From positions 2,418,001 through 2,482,000 of the forward strand of contig NZ_BAABCP010000001.1 in NCBI RefSeq assembly GCF_039539005.1: a DNA stretch of 64,000 nucleotides, written 5' to 3'. This document shows, one piece after another, positions 16,551-24,610 of the stretch (positions within the stretch are counted from its first letter, which is position 1; each line of letters opens with the position of its first letter). This DNA comes from Microbacterium soli. GTDB taxonomy: Bacteria; Actinomycetota; Actinomycetes; Actinomycetales; Microbacteriaceae. The notes beneath the pieces are model-generated. The model searched no databases, was not told the origin of the DNA, and saw only the letters and a list, made by a program, of their open reading frames with translations. Position numbers and translations under genes: made by a program.

Positions 16551-17258
16551 TCACCAGGGCAGATCGCCGTGCCCCGATGCGAACGTGCCGGTCGGCCCGT
16601 CCGGGGAGACCATGGCCATCCGGACGATGTGTCGCGCGCCGACCTCCACGCTCTGCGTGCCGGTGTTCCCGTTCAGATCGGTCCGCGTGAAACCGGGTTC
16701 GACGGAGTTGACGCGGAACCGGGGGAGGGCCTTCGCCAACTGGATCGTGATCGTGTTGACGACGGCCTTCGACGCCGGATACGCGATGCCCGGATAGAAG
16801 TGCGTGGGTCCGGACGGATCGCTCAGCATCGACAGCGACGCCAGGCCGCTGGCGACATTGACGATGACCGGTGCCGCCGAGCGCTCCAGGAGGGGGAGGA
16901 GCGCATGTGTGACGCGCATCGTGCCGAACACGTTCACGTCGAACACCGCCCGCACGTCCTCGGCCGTCGTCTCCGCCGGCGCGAGGATCGTGTTGCCCGG
17001 TCCGCGTCCTTCGACGCCCGCGTTGTTGATGAGGACGTCGATCCCGCCCTCGCCCGCGATCCGTTCCGCCGCGCGGGCGACGGAAGCTCCATCGGTCACG
17101 TCGATGCGGATGAAGGTCGCTCCCAGCTCGGCGGCGGCCGCCATGCCTCGGTTCTCGTCCCGCGCTCCGAGGAGCACGGTGTGCCCGGCGGCGATGAGCT
17201 GCCGGGCGGTCTCCTTGCCGAGGCCCTTGTTCGCCCCGGTGATGAATGTCGTCGTCAT
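16551..17258 (-). CDS. Short-chain dehydrogenase/reductase (SDR)
   Basis: 235 residues. The ATG at 17258 is preferred over a GTG at 17267 because GGAAGGG lies ten bases upstream and the family starts at TTTFITGANKG. Motifs: nucleotide-binding TGANKGLG (about 7-14), NNAG (about 79-82), and the catalytic YPASK (Tyr and Lys, about 157-161) with a preceding Ser-rich VNVASG strand. R15/R36-type basic residues after the first strands suggest NADPH preference. Substrate unknown. It is divergent from an XRE/MmyB-type regulator across a 103-base gap holding a 13-bp perfect inverted repeat, an arrangement typical of a dehydrogenase controlled by its neighbour. Confidence 0.85.
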   Translation of the reverse strand: MTTTFITGANKGLGKETARQLIAAGHTVLLGARDENRGMAAAAELGATFIRIDVTDGASVARAAERIAGEGGIDVLINNAGVEGRGPGNTILAPAETTAEDVRAVFDVNVFGTMRVTHALLPLLERSAAPVIVNVASGLASLSMLSDPSGPTHFYPGIAYPASKAVVNTITIQLAKALPRFRVNSVEPGFTRTDLNGNTGTQSVEVGARHIVRMAMVSPDGPTGTFASGHGDLPW

Positions 17259-17300
17259 GATCTCCACCCTTCCGCGGGGCTCGGGCGCGGAACAGTCGTC

Positions 17301-17335
17301 GGCCTGTCCTGGGACTGTCGGACCCAGGACAGGCC
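17301..17335. promoter_or_regulatory. 13-bp perfect inverted repeat, probable operator of the XRE/MmyB regulator
   Basis: GGCCTGTCCTGGG (17301-17313), nine-base spacer, CCCAGGACAGGCC (17323-17335): the arms are exact complements. It lies midway between the divergent SDR and regulator starts and covers the expected -35 position of the regulator promoter (CAGGAT at 17350-17355). A dimeric helix-turn-helix protein bound here could control both genes. An intrinsic hairpin role is less likely because no T tract follows on either strand. Confidence 0.7.
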
Positions 17336-17349
17336 GTGTCGTCAGGGGG

Positions 17350-17355
17350 CAGGAT
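17350..17355 (+). promoter_or_regulatory. -10-like box of the XRE-family regulator
   Basis: CAGGAT ends six bases before the ATG at 17362. GGAGAG in the gap could alternatively be a ribosome site. A -35-like AGGACA lies inside the right arm of the inverted repeat. Confidence 0.35.
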
Positions 17356-17361
17356 GGAGAG

Positions 17362-18231
17362 ATGGAATCGGAGTTCGGGGCCGCTCTGCGGGCGTGGCGG
17401 GATCGGCTGAGCCCGCACGAGCTCGGCCTGCCGACAGGCGCCCGGCGTCGCGCATCCGGGCTGCGCCGGGAGGAGCTCGCCGGGCTCGCGGGGATCTCCG
17501 TCGACTATCTGACCAGGCTGGAGCAGGGGCGGGCGCAGGGCCCGTCGGATCAGGTGGTCGCCGCGCTGGCGCGAGCGCTGCGGCTGTCCGACCGGGAGAG
17601 AGGGCTGCTGTTCGGTCTGGCCGGGGTCGCCCAGCCCGGCCCCGGCATGATCCCCCGGCACGTCGCGCCGAGCGTGCAGCGGATGCTGGACCGCTTCACC
17701 GGGACGCCGGTGATCGTGTTCGACGCGTCCTGGACGCTCATCTCCGCGAACGACGCCTATCGCGCAGTCATGGGTGACACGTCCGCCTGGGTGGGGCATG
17801 AGGCCAACGGCGTGTGGCGCGCCTTCACGGGCGCCGGCACGCGGGCACGACTGACCGCCGAGGAGTCGGAGGAGCAGCGACGACGGCTCGTCCTCGACCT
17901 GCGTCTGGCGGCTGCCCGCTACCCGGGCGACCCCCGCCTGCGCGACCTGATCCGCGACCTGAGGAGACGGTCGCCCGACTTCGGTGAGCTGTGGGACGAG
18001 CCCGGCGGTGAATCGGCGCCCGCGCGACGCAAGGTCATCGACCATCCCGAAGTGGGGCCGATCGGCCTCGACTGCGATACCGTCGAGGTCGCCGGTGATG
18101 ACCTGAGGGTCATGATCTACACGGCCGTACCCGGCACGGAGGACGCGAGCAGACTCGCGCTCGCCGTGGCCCTGGGGGTGCAGCCTCAGGCCGCTTCCGG
18201 CGACGGGAGCGGCCGCCGGTCATCCCGGTGA
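17362..18231 (+). CDS. XRE-family regulator with MmyB-like ligand-binding domain
   Basis: 289 residues. The N-terminal helix-turn-helix (about 25-80) reads RRRASGLRREELAGLAGISV...YLTRLEQGR, a hallmark of the actinobacterial MmyB-type group. The C-terminal domain (about 105-270) matches the MmyB ligand-binding region, a PAS-like fold proposed to bind a small molecule (DASWTLISANDAYRAVMGD...DPRLRDLI). These regulators often repress an adjacent divergent short-chain dehydrogenase, which is the layout here. The inverted repeat at 17301-17335 is the likely operator for both genes. The 3' end overlaps the convergent TetR gene by 12 bases. Confidence 0.88.
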   Translation: MESEFGAALRAWRDRLSPHELGLPTGARRRASGLRREELAGLAGISVDYLTRLEQGRAQGPSDQVVAALARALRLSDRERGLLFGLAGVAQPGPGMIPRHVAPSVQRMLDRFTGTPVIVFDASWTLISANDAYRAVMGDTSAWVGHEANGVWRAFTGAGTRARLTAEESEEQRRRLVLDLRLAAARYPGDPRLRDLIRDLRRRSPDFGELWDEPGGESAPARRKVIDHPEVGPIGLDCDTVEVAGDDLRVMIYTAVPGTEDASRLALAVALGVQPQAASGDGSGRRSSR

Positions 18232-18819
18232 GGCGACCCGTTCGGCTGCTGCGGCCAGCGTCTGCATCATGATCCGGCTGGCCGCCTGAAGGATGGGGAG
18301 CCCGCGCATGCGCGGCAGGACCTCGCGGAGGTCATCCGCCGAGATTCTGCTCATGACTTCGAGCATGCCGCCCAGGACGAATCGCATGGTCGCGAGCTCC
18401 TCGTCGTTCACGTCGGAGCTCTGCAGCCGGAAGGCGTCGAGCCAGAGGCTGCGGATGGAGTCCTTCAGGATCTCCCGCAGCTCGGAGGTGGAGTTCGGGC
18501 CCGCCACGGTCAGCATGTGCCGCAGCCGATCGTCTCCGATCGCGTTCAGCATGACCTCTTCGACCTGTGCGGACTCGAAGCCGAAGCCTCCCGCGATCAG
18601 ACGGGGGATCTCGGGCACCAGCTGGTTCGCGACGGCGCTGCGGGCCAGGTCCTCCAGGTCGGCGTAGTGGTAGTAGAACGAGTTCCGATTCACCCCCGCC
18701 GCCTGCACGAGACCGCTGACGGTGATCTCCTGGAACGGCATGGCGCGCAGCTGGGCGAAGAACGCGGTCTCGATGCGCGTCGTCGCCGGAGGGGAGCCGT
18801 CTTTGCGGGGCCGTGCCAT
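18220..18819 (-). CDS. TetR-family transcriptional regulator
   Basis: 199 residues, ATG at 18819 with AGGAG ten bases upstream. The N-terminal helix-turn-helix (about 12-60) contains ITVSGLVQAAGVNRNSFYYHYADLEDLAR, the standard TetR recognition-helix pattern. The C-terminal helical ligand domain is not classifiable by eye. It is divergent from the YhgE/Pip-like gene at 18936 and probably represses it and itself through the AT-rich gap between them. It converges with the XRE gene, overlapping by 12 bases. Confidence 0.85.
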   Translation of the reverse strand: MARPRKDGSPPATTRIETAFFAQLRAMPFQEITVSGLVQAAGVNRNSFYYHYADLEDLARSAVANQLVPEIPRLIAGGFGFESAQVEEVMLNAIGDDRLRHMLTVAGPNSTSELREILKDSIRSLWLDAFRLQSSDVNDEELATMRFVLGGMLEVMSRISADDLREVLPRMRGLPILQAASRIMMQTLAAAAERVASPG

Positions 18820-18854
18820 GAGTGCTCCTGGGTTACTGGGCGATTCGCGTGAGT

Positions 18855-18895
18855 CTGTCTGTTTTTATTGTACAGCGTGTCTAATAGCCTGGAGG
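18855..18895. promoter_or_regulatory. AT-rich divergent promoter/operator region (TetR / YhgE-like)
   Basis: The gap between the TetR gene and the membrane-protein gene has an unusually AT-rich core (gtttttattgtacagcgtgt, then ctaatag). It contains a loose ACA-N3-TGT inverted element. Boxes such as TTGTAC and TAATAG are visible but their spacing is not canonical, so the exact promoter is unclear. Confidence 0.35.
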
Positions 18896-18935
18896 TTCCG
18901 AGACGACGGACTTCAGGACAGGGAGAGGATCCGGG

Positions 18936-20075
18936 ATGATCGAGAGGCTGGGACCGAGGAAGTACGCCTTCCCGCTGCTGGTGGTGGTGCTGATCGGATG
19001 CGTGATGGCGCTGCTGTTCTATCCGATGCTGCACATGCAGCCGAAGAACCTGCCGTTCGCCGTGCTGTCCCTGGACGAGGGGGCCACGACGCCCGCCGGC
19101 GAGGTCAATGCGGGCGAGATGATGACGGAGAAGCTCGTGACCGCGGAGGCACCCGGAGACGGCGAGGTCGCCCCGATCAAGTGGGAGGTCGTCGACTCGC
19201 AGGAGGCGCTGGACGACGCGATCGCGGAGAACGAGTATTACGGCGCACTGACGATCCCCGCGGACTTCACGAAGGCGCAGGCCGCCGCGCAGGCCGGTCA
19301 GGGCGAGGCGCCGAGCGTGCATGTCGTGCTCGACAACGCCAAGAGCCCCATGATGGCGACGCAGATGCAGACGTTGATGGGGCAGACGTTCGGCGGGCTC
19401 GGTCTGACCGCGGACATCGAGGTGATCCACACCGGGGATGCGGATGCGGCACCGGTCTCGCCGATGGCGGGCATGATGAGCCAGCAGGTGGGAATCATGC
19501 CGCTGATGATCATGTCGCTGATCGGGTCGATCCTGCTGGTGCGCATCTTCCCGATGCGGGGAGCGGAGACCACCGGGCGGCGCTTCGGGGTCCTCGGCAT
19601 CCAGCTGGCCTACGCCGCCGGATACTCGCTGCTGGCATCCCTGGCCGCCGTCTGGCTGCTCAACGGCGTCGTCGGCGCGGCGGCGCCCTTCTGGACGACG
19701 ACGGTGTTCCTGTGGTTCGCGGCGTTCGCGGTCACCGCCCTGTTCCTGGGTGCGTTCGACGTCGCGTTCCCGCTGGGCGTGCTGCTGGCGATCGCGGCGG
19801 TGCTGTGCGGGATGATGACCGCGGTGCTCCCGCCGGAGACCCTGCCCGCGTTCTGGGCGGATTGGATCCAGCCGTGGGTTCCGCAGCCCTTCATCGCCGG
19901 GGGCCTGCGCGACATCCTCTACATGGGCGCCGGACTCATGCCCAAGGGCAGCGGCGGGCTTCTCGTCATCGGCGGCGTCGGGGTCATCCTCACCCTCATC
20001 GCCGGATTCATCCCGCGCCGTGCGCGGGCGGGCGTCTCACCGGCAGCCGCCGAGCCGGAGCCGGTGACGGCCTGA
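18936..20075 (+). CDS. YhgE/Pip-like (ABC-2 type) membrane protein
   Basis: 379 residues, ATG at 18936 after AGGGAGAGGATCC. One N-terminal helix (about 10-30) is followed by a roughly 170-residue extracellular region, then five to six helices from about residue 180, including IMPLMIMSLIGSILLVRIF and FLWFAAFAVTALFLGAFDVAF. The layout is that of the YhgE/Pip and ABC-2 permease family, whose best-known members are phage-infection proteins and exporters with a large ectodomain between helix 1 and the rest. No ATPase gene is adjacent. Probably controlled by the divergent TetR repressor, which suggests export of a toxic compound. Confidence 0.75.
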   Translation: MIERLGPRKYAFPLLVVVLIGCVMALLFYPMLHMQPKNLPFAVLSLDEGATTPAGEVNAGEMMTEKLVTAEAPGDGEVAPIKWEVVDSQEALDDAIAENEYYGALTIPADFTKAQAAAQAGQGEAPSVHVVLDNAKSPMMATQMQTLMGQTFGGLGLTADIEVIHTGDADAAPVSPMAGMMSQQVGIMPLMIMSLIGSILLVRIFPMRGAETTGRRFGVLGIQLAYAAGYSLLASLAAVWLLNGVVGAAAPFWTTTVFLWFAAFAVTALFLGAFDVAFPLGVLLAIAAVLCGMMTAVLPPETLPAFWADWIQPWVPQPFIAGGLRDILYMGAGLMPKGSGGLLVIGGVGVILTLIAGFIPRRARAGVSPAAAEPEPVTA

Positions 20076-20087
20076 GCGGTCGGGCCT

Positions 20088-20780
20088 TCAGCCCGGACGC
20101 GGCTCCCGTCGTGCCCGTGCGACGACGATCCCGCGCTGAGAGTGCGGGAAGTCCTCCAGCATCGCTCGCAGCTCGGCGGCCTCCACATCCGCGCCGAACG
20201 CCTCCGCGCCCGGCTCGAGCATGATCCCGGATGCCAGGGGGCCGGCGATCACCGGATCGAAGCCCAGGTCGTCGACGAGCCCGGCGACGGCCGCCACGTC
20301 GTCCTCCCCGTCGCCGGCGATCGCGATCGCCTTGCGCCCGGCGGCTCCCGCCGGCCTGGCCTCGTCCACCAGATCCTGATATCCCATGTGTCCGAGGGCC
20401 TTGACCACCCGGGCACCGGTGAGGAACTCCTGCACGAGCTCGCTCGTGGAGGTGCGCGGGTCGTTCAGGTCCGGACGGATGCCGTCGGAGCCCCACCAGA
20501 AATTCATGGCGTCGATGACGAGCATCCCGCGCAGTCCCGCCACGGGGAGGGTTCGGAAGCCGCTGAGCGGGAGGGCGAGCAGCACGGCATCCGCCCCCGC
20601 GATCACGCCGTCCACGGACCCCGCCGACGCGCCGATCGCGGCCATCGCCGGGGCGATCGATCCGGCGTCGCCGGAGTGCGCGACCCGCACCCGCAGGCCC
20701 GCGGCGACGGCGAGCTGCGCGATCGCGCCGCCCAGCCGTCCCGCGCCGATGATGCCCAGGGTGCGGATGCGGGTGTCCAT
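20088..20780 (-). CDS. NADPH-dependent F420 reductase-like oxidoreductase
   Basis: 230 residues. The Rossmann motif GIIGAGRLGGAIAQL (about 9-23) and the layout of the NADP-oxidoreductase/F420-reductase family are clear: AHSGD after the second strand, LLALPLSG, VIDAMNFWW near 90, and VVKALGHMGY (about 125-135). The family transfers hydride between NADP(H) and a flavin or F420-type cofactor, or acts on small ketones; the substrate here is unknown. A -10-like TAGCAT six bases before the ATG at 20780 suggests a leaderless mRNA. It lies in the nine-base gap after the MMPL gene but has its own likely promoter. Confidence 0.8.
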   Translation of the reverse strand: MDTRIRTLGIIGAGRLGGAIAQLAVAAGLRVRVAHSGDAGSIAPAMAAIGASAGSVDGVIAGADAVLLALPLSGFRTLPVAGLRGMLVIDAMNFWWGSDGIRPDLNDPRTSTSELVQEFLTGARVVKALGHMGYQDLVDEARPAGAAGRKAIAIAGDGEDDVAAVAGLVDDLGFDPVIAGPLASGIMLEPGAEAFGADVEAAELRAMLEDFPHSQRGIVVARARREPRPG

Positions 20781-20786
20781 GCCACG

Positions 20787-20792
20787 ATGCTA
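20787..20792 (-). promoter_or_regulatory. -10-like box of the F420-reductase-like gene
   Basis: On the minus strand TAGCAT ends six bases before the ATG at 20780. It overlaps the stop codon of the MMPL gene. Confidence 0.4.
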
Positions 20793-23042
20793 CGTGCCGC
20801 TCGGGCCCGAAGAGCGTTCCGCACCGTCCTTCCCGCGCGCGAGGCGGGAGGGCCACCAGATCGCCGGACCGATGTCGAGACTCAGCGCGGGCACGAGCAG
20901 CGATCGCACGACGAAGGTGTCCAGCAGCACGCCGACGGCGACGATGAACGCGATCTGCACGAGGAACAGGATCGGGATCACCGAGAGCGCGGCGAACGTC
21001 GCGGCCAGCACGAGCCCGGCCGAGGTGATCACCCCGCCCGTGACCGCGAGCCCGCGCAGCACGCCCTCTTCCGTGCCGTGGCGCCGCGACTCCTCGCGCA
21101 CCCGTGTCATGAGGAAGATGTTGTAGTCGATGCCCAGCGCGACGAGGAACACGAAGCCGTACAGCGGGACGGCGGGGTCCGCGCCGGGGAAGTCGAAGAT
21201 CCCGTTGAACACGAGGGCGGACACGCCCAGCGCCGACCCGAACGACAGCACGGTGGTGAGGATCAGCAGCAGCGGGGCGACGACGGCGCGCAGCAGCAGC
21301 ATGAGGATCCCGAGGATCACGAGGAGGATGACGGGGATGATCAGCGTGCGGTCGTGGATCGACGCGGTGTTCGTGTCGATCGACGTCGCGGTGACTCCTC
21401 CGACCAGCGCCCCCAGCCCATCGAGGTCATCGCGCACGGCGTTCACGGCCCGCTCCGCGGCGGCGGAGTCCGCGGCGGAGTCGAGGGTGGCCTGCAGCAG
21501 CACCCGTCCGTCCACCACGGTGGGCGCGGGAGCAGGGGCACCGGGAGGACCGAAGGCGCCCACGCCGTCCGCGGTCATCGGCGCGGTGCCCGACGGCGAG
21601 TCGGATGCCGTCACCGACACCGTGTCGATGCCGTCCGCGTCCCGCAGCACGTCAGCGGCGTCCTGCAGGCCGGACTCGTCGACCAGCACGTACACGGGGC
21701 TGCCGGATCCGCCCGGGAAGTGCTCGCCGAGCACCTGCTGGCCGTCGCGGGCGTCGGACTGGCCCAGCACCAGGTCGGACTGCGGCACACCGTCCGCCTG
21801 CAGCTGCACGACCCCCGTCGCCGCGACGAGGAGCACCAGTGCCACGGAGATCCAGATGGCGCGCGGCCTGCGGCGCACGAGGCGCGCCAGGCGCGGCCAC
21901 GCGCCTCCCTGATCGAGAGGACTCTCGTCGACGGCGCCGTCGGGGGAGAACACCGGGCGACGTGGCCAGAACGCGGCGCGCCCGAACAGGAGGAGCAGGG
22001 CCGGGAGCAGGGTGAGCGCCGACAGCATCGCGAAGACGATGCCGACGGCCGCCACCGGGCCCAGCGAGCTGTTGGACTTCAGATCGCTCAGCAGCAGGCA
22101 CAGCAGGCCGGCGATGACCGTGCCGCCCGACGCGAGGATGGGTTCGAAGGATCCCTTCCAGGCGGCGCGGATCGCCGTCCATCCGTCCTGCGTCCGCCGC
22201 AGCTCCTCACGCAGCCGCGCGACCAGCAGCAGCGAATAGTCGGTCGCCGCGCCGATGACGAGGATGAACAGGATGCCCTGGGTCTGCCCGCTCAGCAGCA
22301 GGATGCCGGCCTTCGCCGCCCACCACACCACCAGCAGCGCCACGCACAGGGCGAACAGGCTCGTGCTGAGCACGATCACCGGCAGCAGCAGGGACCTGTA
22401 CACGACGATGAGGATCACGAGCACGGCCAGCATCGCCACCAGCAGCAGGATGCCGTCGATGCCGGAGAAGCCCGCGACGAGGTCGGCGGTGAAGCCCGCC
22501 GGCCCGGTGAGATGCACGCGGACGCCGGCGGGAACGGCGGTGCGCAGGTCGGCGGAGAGGGCGGCGGTGACCTCGCCGACATCGGCGTCCGCGTCGATGG
22601 GCACGAACGCCTGCGCGGCCCTGCCGTCGTCGGAGACCAGCACGGGGGAGGAGCCGTCCTGCACGCCCTCGGCGGTCACCGCGCCGTCCAGCGCGGCGCC
22701 GAGCGCCTGACGCAGATCGTCGTCGATCGTCGTGTCCGCTTCGAAGACGACCACCGCGGGGATGGCGTCCTCGCCGAGGAAGTCGCCGAGGCTCCGCTGC
22801 ACCTCGGTGGCCGCGGCGGAATCGGGCAGATAGGCGGTGCCGTCGTTCGAGGAGACCTCGTCCACCCGTCCGAACAGCGGACCGCCCAGGCCCGCCCCGA
22901 TCACCCACGCGAGGATGAGGAGGGCGGAGAGCAGGGTGCGCAGCAGGCGACCGCGTCGGCGGGTCGGCTCTGCGGCCTCGGGCGGTCCCGAGCGGACCCG
23001 GGGCGTCGCGGTGCGCTGCGGTGAGGAAGGGGGATGCGACAT
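20790..23042 (-). CDS. MMPL-family transporter (RND superfamily)
   Basis: 750 residues with the MmpL/RND duplication: helix 1 (LLRTLLSALLILAWVIGAGLGG), a periplasmic-type loop of about 130 residues, five helices from about 185 to 350 (FSGIDGILLLVAMLAVLVILIV onward), helix 7 (about 385), a second loop, and five more helices to the end. The DYSLLL stretch after helix 4 and the matching IDYNIFL in the second half are the proton-relay positions. Such pumps export lipids or hydrophobic compounds. It is the last gene of the carotenoid operon, 25 bases after crtEb, and an MMPL gene is also present in the Corynebacterium glutamicum crt operon, so a role with C50 carotenoids or prenyl lipids is inferred. 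Confidence 0.88.
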   Translation of the reverse strand: MSHPPSSPQRTATPRVRSGPPEAAEPTRRRGRLLRTLLSALLILAWVIGAGLGGPLFGRVDEVSSNDGTAYLPDSAAATEVQRSLGDFLGEDAIPAVVVFEADTTIDDDLRQALGAALDGAVTAEGVQDGSSPVLVSDDGRAAQAFVPIDADADVGEVTAALSADLRTAVPAGVRVHLTGPAGFTADLVAGFSGIDGILLLVAMLAVLVILIVVYRSLLLPVIVLSTSLFALCVALLVVWWAAKAGILLLSGQTQGILFILVIGAATDYSLLLVARLREELRRTQDGWTAIRAAWKGSFEPILASGGTVIAGLLCLLLSDLKSNSSLGPVAAVGIVFAMLSALTLLPALLLLFGRAAFWPRRPVFSPDGAVDESPLDQGGAWPRLARLVRRRPRAIWISVALVLLVAATGVVQLQADGVPQSDLVLGQSDARDGQQVLGEHFPGGSGSPVYVLVDESGLQDAADVLRDADGIDTVSVTASDSPSGTAPMTADGVGAFGPPGAPAPAPTVVDGRVLLQATLDSAADSAAAERAVNAVRDDLDGLGALVGGVTATSIDTNTASIHDRTLIIPVILLVILGILMLLLRAVVAPLLLILTTVLSFGSALGVSALVFNGIFDFPGADPAVPLYGFVFLVALGIDYNIFLMTRVREESRRHGTEEGVLRGLAVTGGVITSAGLVLAATFAALSVIPILFLVQIAFIVAVGVLLDTFVVRSLLVPALSLDIGPAIWWPSRLARGKDGAERSSGPSGT

Positions 23043-23067
23043 GATCGGCCTTTCGGATCGGGCGGGG

Positions 23068-23934
23068 TCAGCCCCGCCATGCGGCGATGAGCAGCAGGGT
23101 CGCCAGGAAGCCGACGACGTAGTTGAGGATGAGGAAGCGTCGCCAGGAGCGGTTCGCAGCGGGGGATCGGTCGTCGGTCACGCTCCACCACGGCAGGGCG
23201 ATCGCGATGTACGGCAGCACGAGGGCGGCGGCCCAGGGGCCGGGCCACGGCGCCCAGAGCATGACGCACCCCGCGGTGATCCAGACGACGACGGCGAGCC
23301 TGACCGTGGACCGCGCGCCGAGCGCCGTCGCGATCGAGGAGATCCCGCCGGCGCGGTCGGGAAGGACGTCCTGCACGGCGCCGAAGGCGTGCGCGGCCGC
23401 ACCCCAGAGGAAGAAGGCGACGAGGGTGAGCACCCAGCCGGCACTCGGTGCGGCGCCCGCGAGGGACAGACCGACCAGTGCGGGGCCGACGAAATGCGTG
23501 CTGGAGGTCAGGGAATCGATGACCGGCCGCTCCTTCAGACGCAGCCCCGGCACGGAGTAGGCGACCACGGCGACCATGCTCACCGCCAGCCACGCCCGTG
23601 CCGCCGGGGTGCCGAGGGTGAACAGCAGCACGAGGAAGGGGATGTTGGAGGCCGCGATCGTCCACATCAGAGCACGGTGCAGCTCCGGCGTCGGCTGTGC
23701 GCCCTCCGCTCCGCCCTTGCGGGGATTGAGGAGGTCGGAGGCGCTGTCGAACACGTCGTTGATCCCGTACAGGGCGAGGTTGTAGGGGGCGAGGAAGTAG
23801 GCGACGCCGATCACGAGGACGACGTCCACCCGACCGGAGGCCATCAGATACGCGGCGCCGAACGGGAACGCCGTGTTGATCCAGCTGACGGGACGGGAGA
23901 CCGTCAGGAGCTGCCGGACCGCGCCGGTGGTCAT
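23068..23934 (-). CDS. crtEb: UbiA-family prenyltransferase, lycopene elongase (C50 carotenoid)
   Basis: 288 residues with seven to nine helices. The first Asp-rich motif is NDVFDSASDLLNPRKGG (about 62-78) and the second QDVLPDRAGGISS (about 187-199); both are the UbiA metal-diphosphate signatures. In C50 pathways this enzyme adds C5 prenyl units to lycopene to give flavuxanthin-type intermediates. Placement next to crtYe/crtYf strongly supports the elongase over a quinone-biosynthesis UbiA. Start ATG 23934 overlaps crtYf by four bases (ATGA). Alternative: another prenyltransferase subgroup. Confidence 0.88.
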   Translation of the reverse strand: MTTGAVRQLLTVSRPVSWINTAFPFGAAYLMASGRVDVVLVIGVAYFLAPYNLALYGINDVFDSASDLLNPRKGGAEGAQPTPELHRALMWTIAASNIPFLVLLFTLGTPAARAWLAVSMVAVVAYSVPGLRLKERPVIDSLTSSTHFVGPALVGLSLAGAAPSAGWVLTLVAFFLWGAAAHAFGAVQDVLPDRAGGISSIATALGARSTVRLAVVVWITAGCVMLWAPWPGPWAAALVLPYIAIALPWWSVTDDRSPAANRSWRRFLILNYVVGFLATLLLIAAWRG

Positions 23935-24254
23935 CGTCCGGGCCCCTCGTCCGTGTCGCGTCGGGAGCGCAGCGCCGCCCACACTGCAGGCAGCAGGACA
24001 CCGGCCGCCAGCGGATACGACAGGTCCTCCACGGGGACGGGCCCGATGTGCACGCCCAGGAGCCGCGACGGCTCGTAGGAGAAGAATCCCGCGGTGATCA
24101 TCACGGCGTCGAAGACGAGCGTCAGGGCCAGCAGGACGGTGATGGTCAGCAGGACGGGGACCGTTGCAGGGCGCCGCGCCGCCGCGAGCCGCAGAGCCGC
24201 GGTCAGCACGACGACGGCGGCGAGGAGGATCACGGACAGCAGGGGGTACGTCAT
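23931..24254 (-). CDS. crtYf: C50 carotenoid epsilon-type cyclase subunit
   Basis: 107 residues, three hydrophobic helices (LLSVILLAAVVVLTAALRL, VPVLLTITVLLALTLVF, PLAAGVLLPAVW). The small lycopene-cyclase-domain motif PVEDLSYPLA replaces the PxEE motif of CrtY-type halves. In C. glutamicum and relatives CrtYe and CrtYf form a heterodimer that cyclises the elongated chain ends, giving decaprenoxanthin-type pigments. It is coupled on both sides by ATGA overlaps (crtYe upstream, crtEb downstream). Which of the two small subunits is e or f is assigned by gene order. Confidence 0.82.
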   Translation of the reverse strand: MTYPLLSVILLAAVVVLTAALRLAAARRPATVPVLLTITVLLALTLVFDAVMITAGFFSYEPSRLLGVHIGPVPVEDLSYPLAAGVLLPAVWAALRSRRDTDEGPGR

Positions 24255-24610
24255 CCGAGATCCTCCGACCGGTCGCGACGGATGCCCCGCAGTCGGGCGG
24301 TGCCGACGATGCGGACGAAGCCGGTGTAGGCGACCATCGTGCACGTCGACAGCAGGACCAGGAACACCGGCTCCTCCAGCGGCAGCTCCGGGGCGAGCAC
24401 GATGCCCGTCGCCCACGGGCTGTCCCCGCGGAGGAAGATGCCGGCGGCGATGCCCGTGGCATCCCAGAGCAGGAAGAAGACCGTTCCTGCTGCGGTGACG
24501 ATGGCAGCCGTGATCGGATCCCTCCAGAAGAACAGCCGGAAGCGATGATCCAGCAGCAGCACACAGCCCAGGCCGGCCAGCAGCCCGAGAAGATGCGTCA
24601 TTCCCATCAT
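24251..24610 (-). CDS. crtYe: C50 carotenoid epsilon-type cyclase subunit
   Basis: 119 residues, three to four helices. It carries the canonical LPLEEPVF motif of lycopene cyclase domains (about 75-82), complementing the PVEDL motif in crtYf. Three nearby ATG codons (24610, 24607, 24601) are possible. I chose 24610, which overlaps the crtI stop as ATGA, but AAGGAGAGG sits very close to it, so 24607 or 24601 may be the true start. It forms the heterodimeric cyclase with crtYf. Confidence 0.82.
   Translation of the reverse strand: MMGMTHLLGLLAGLGCVLLLDHRFRLFFWRDPITAAIVTAAGTVFFLLWDATGIAAGIFLRGDSPWATGIVLAPELPLEEPVFLVLLSTCTMVAYTGFVRIVGTARLRGIRRDRSEDLG

Noticed and set aside
18855..18895. Well-defined TetR operator in the gap
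   Set aside because: Only a loose ACA-N3-TGT element is visible, so I record an AT-rich control region but not a defined operator.
20142..23024. A 960-codon open frame on the plus strand opposite the MMPL gene
   Set aside because: It is an antisense shadow caused by high GC at third codon positions; the protein is rich in His/Arg/Gln/Glu repeats, and the minus-strand MMPL has clear helices and motifs.
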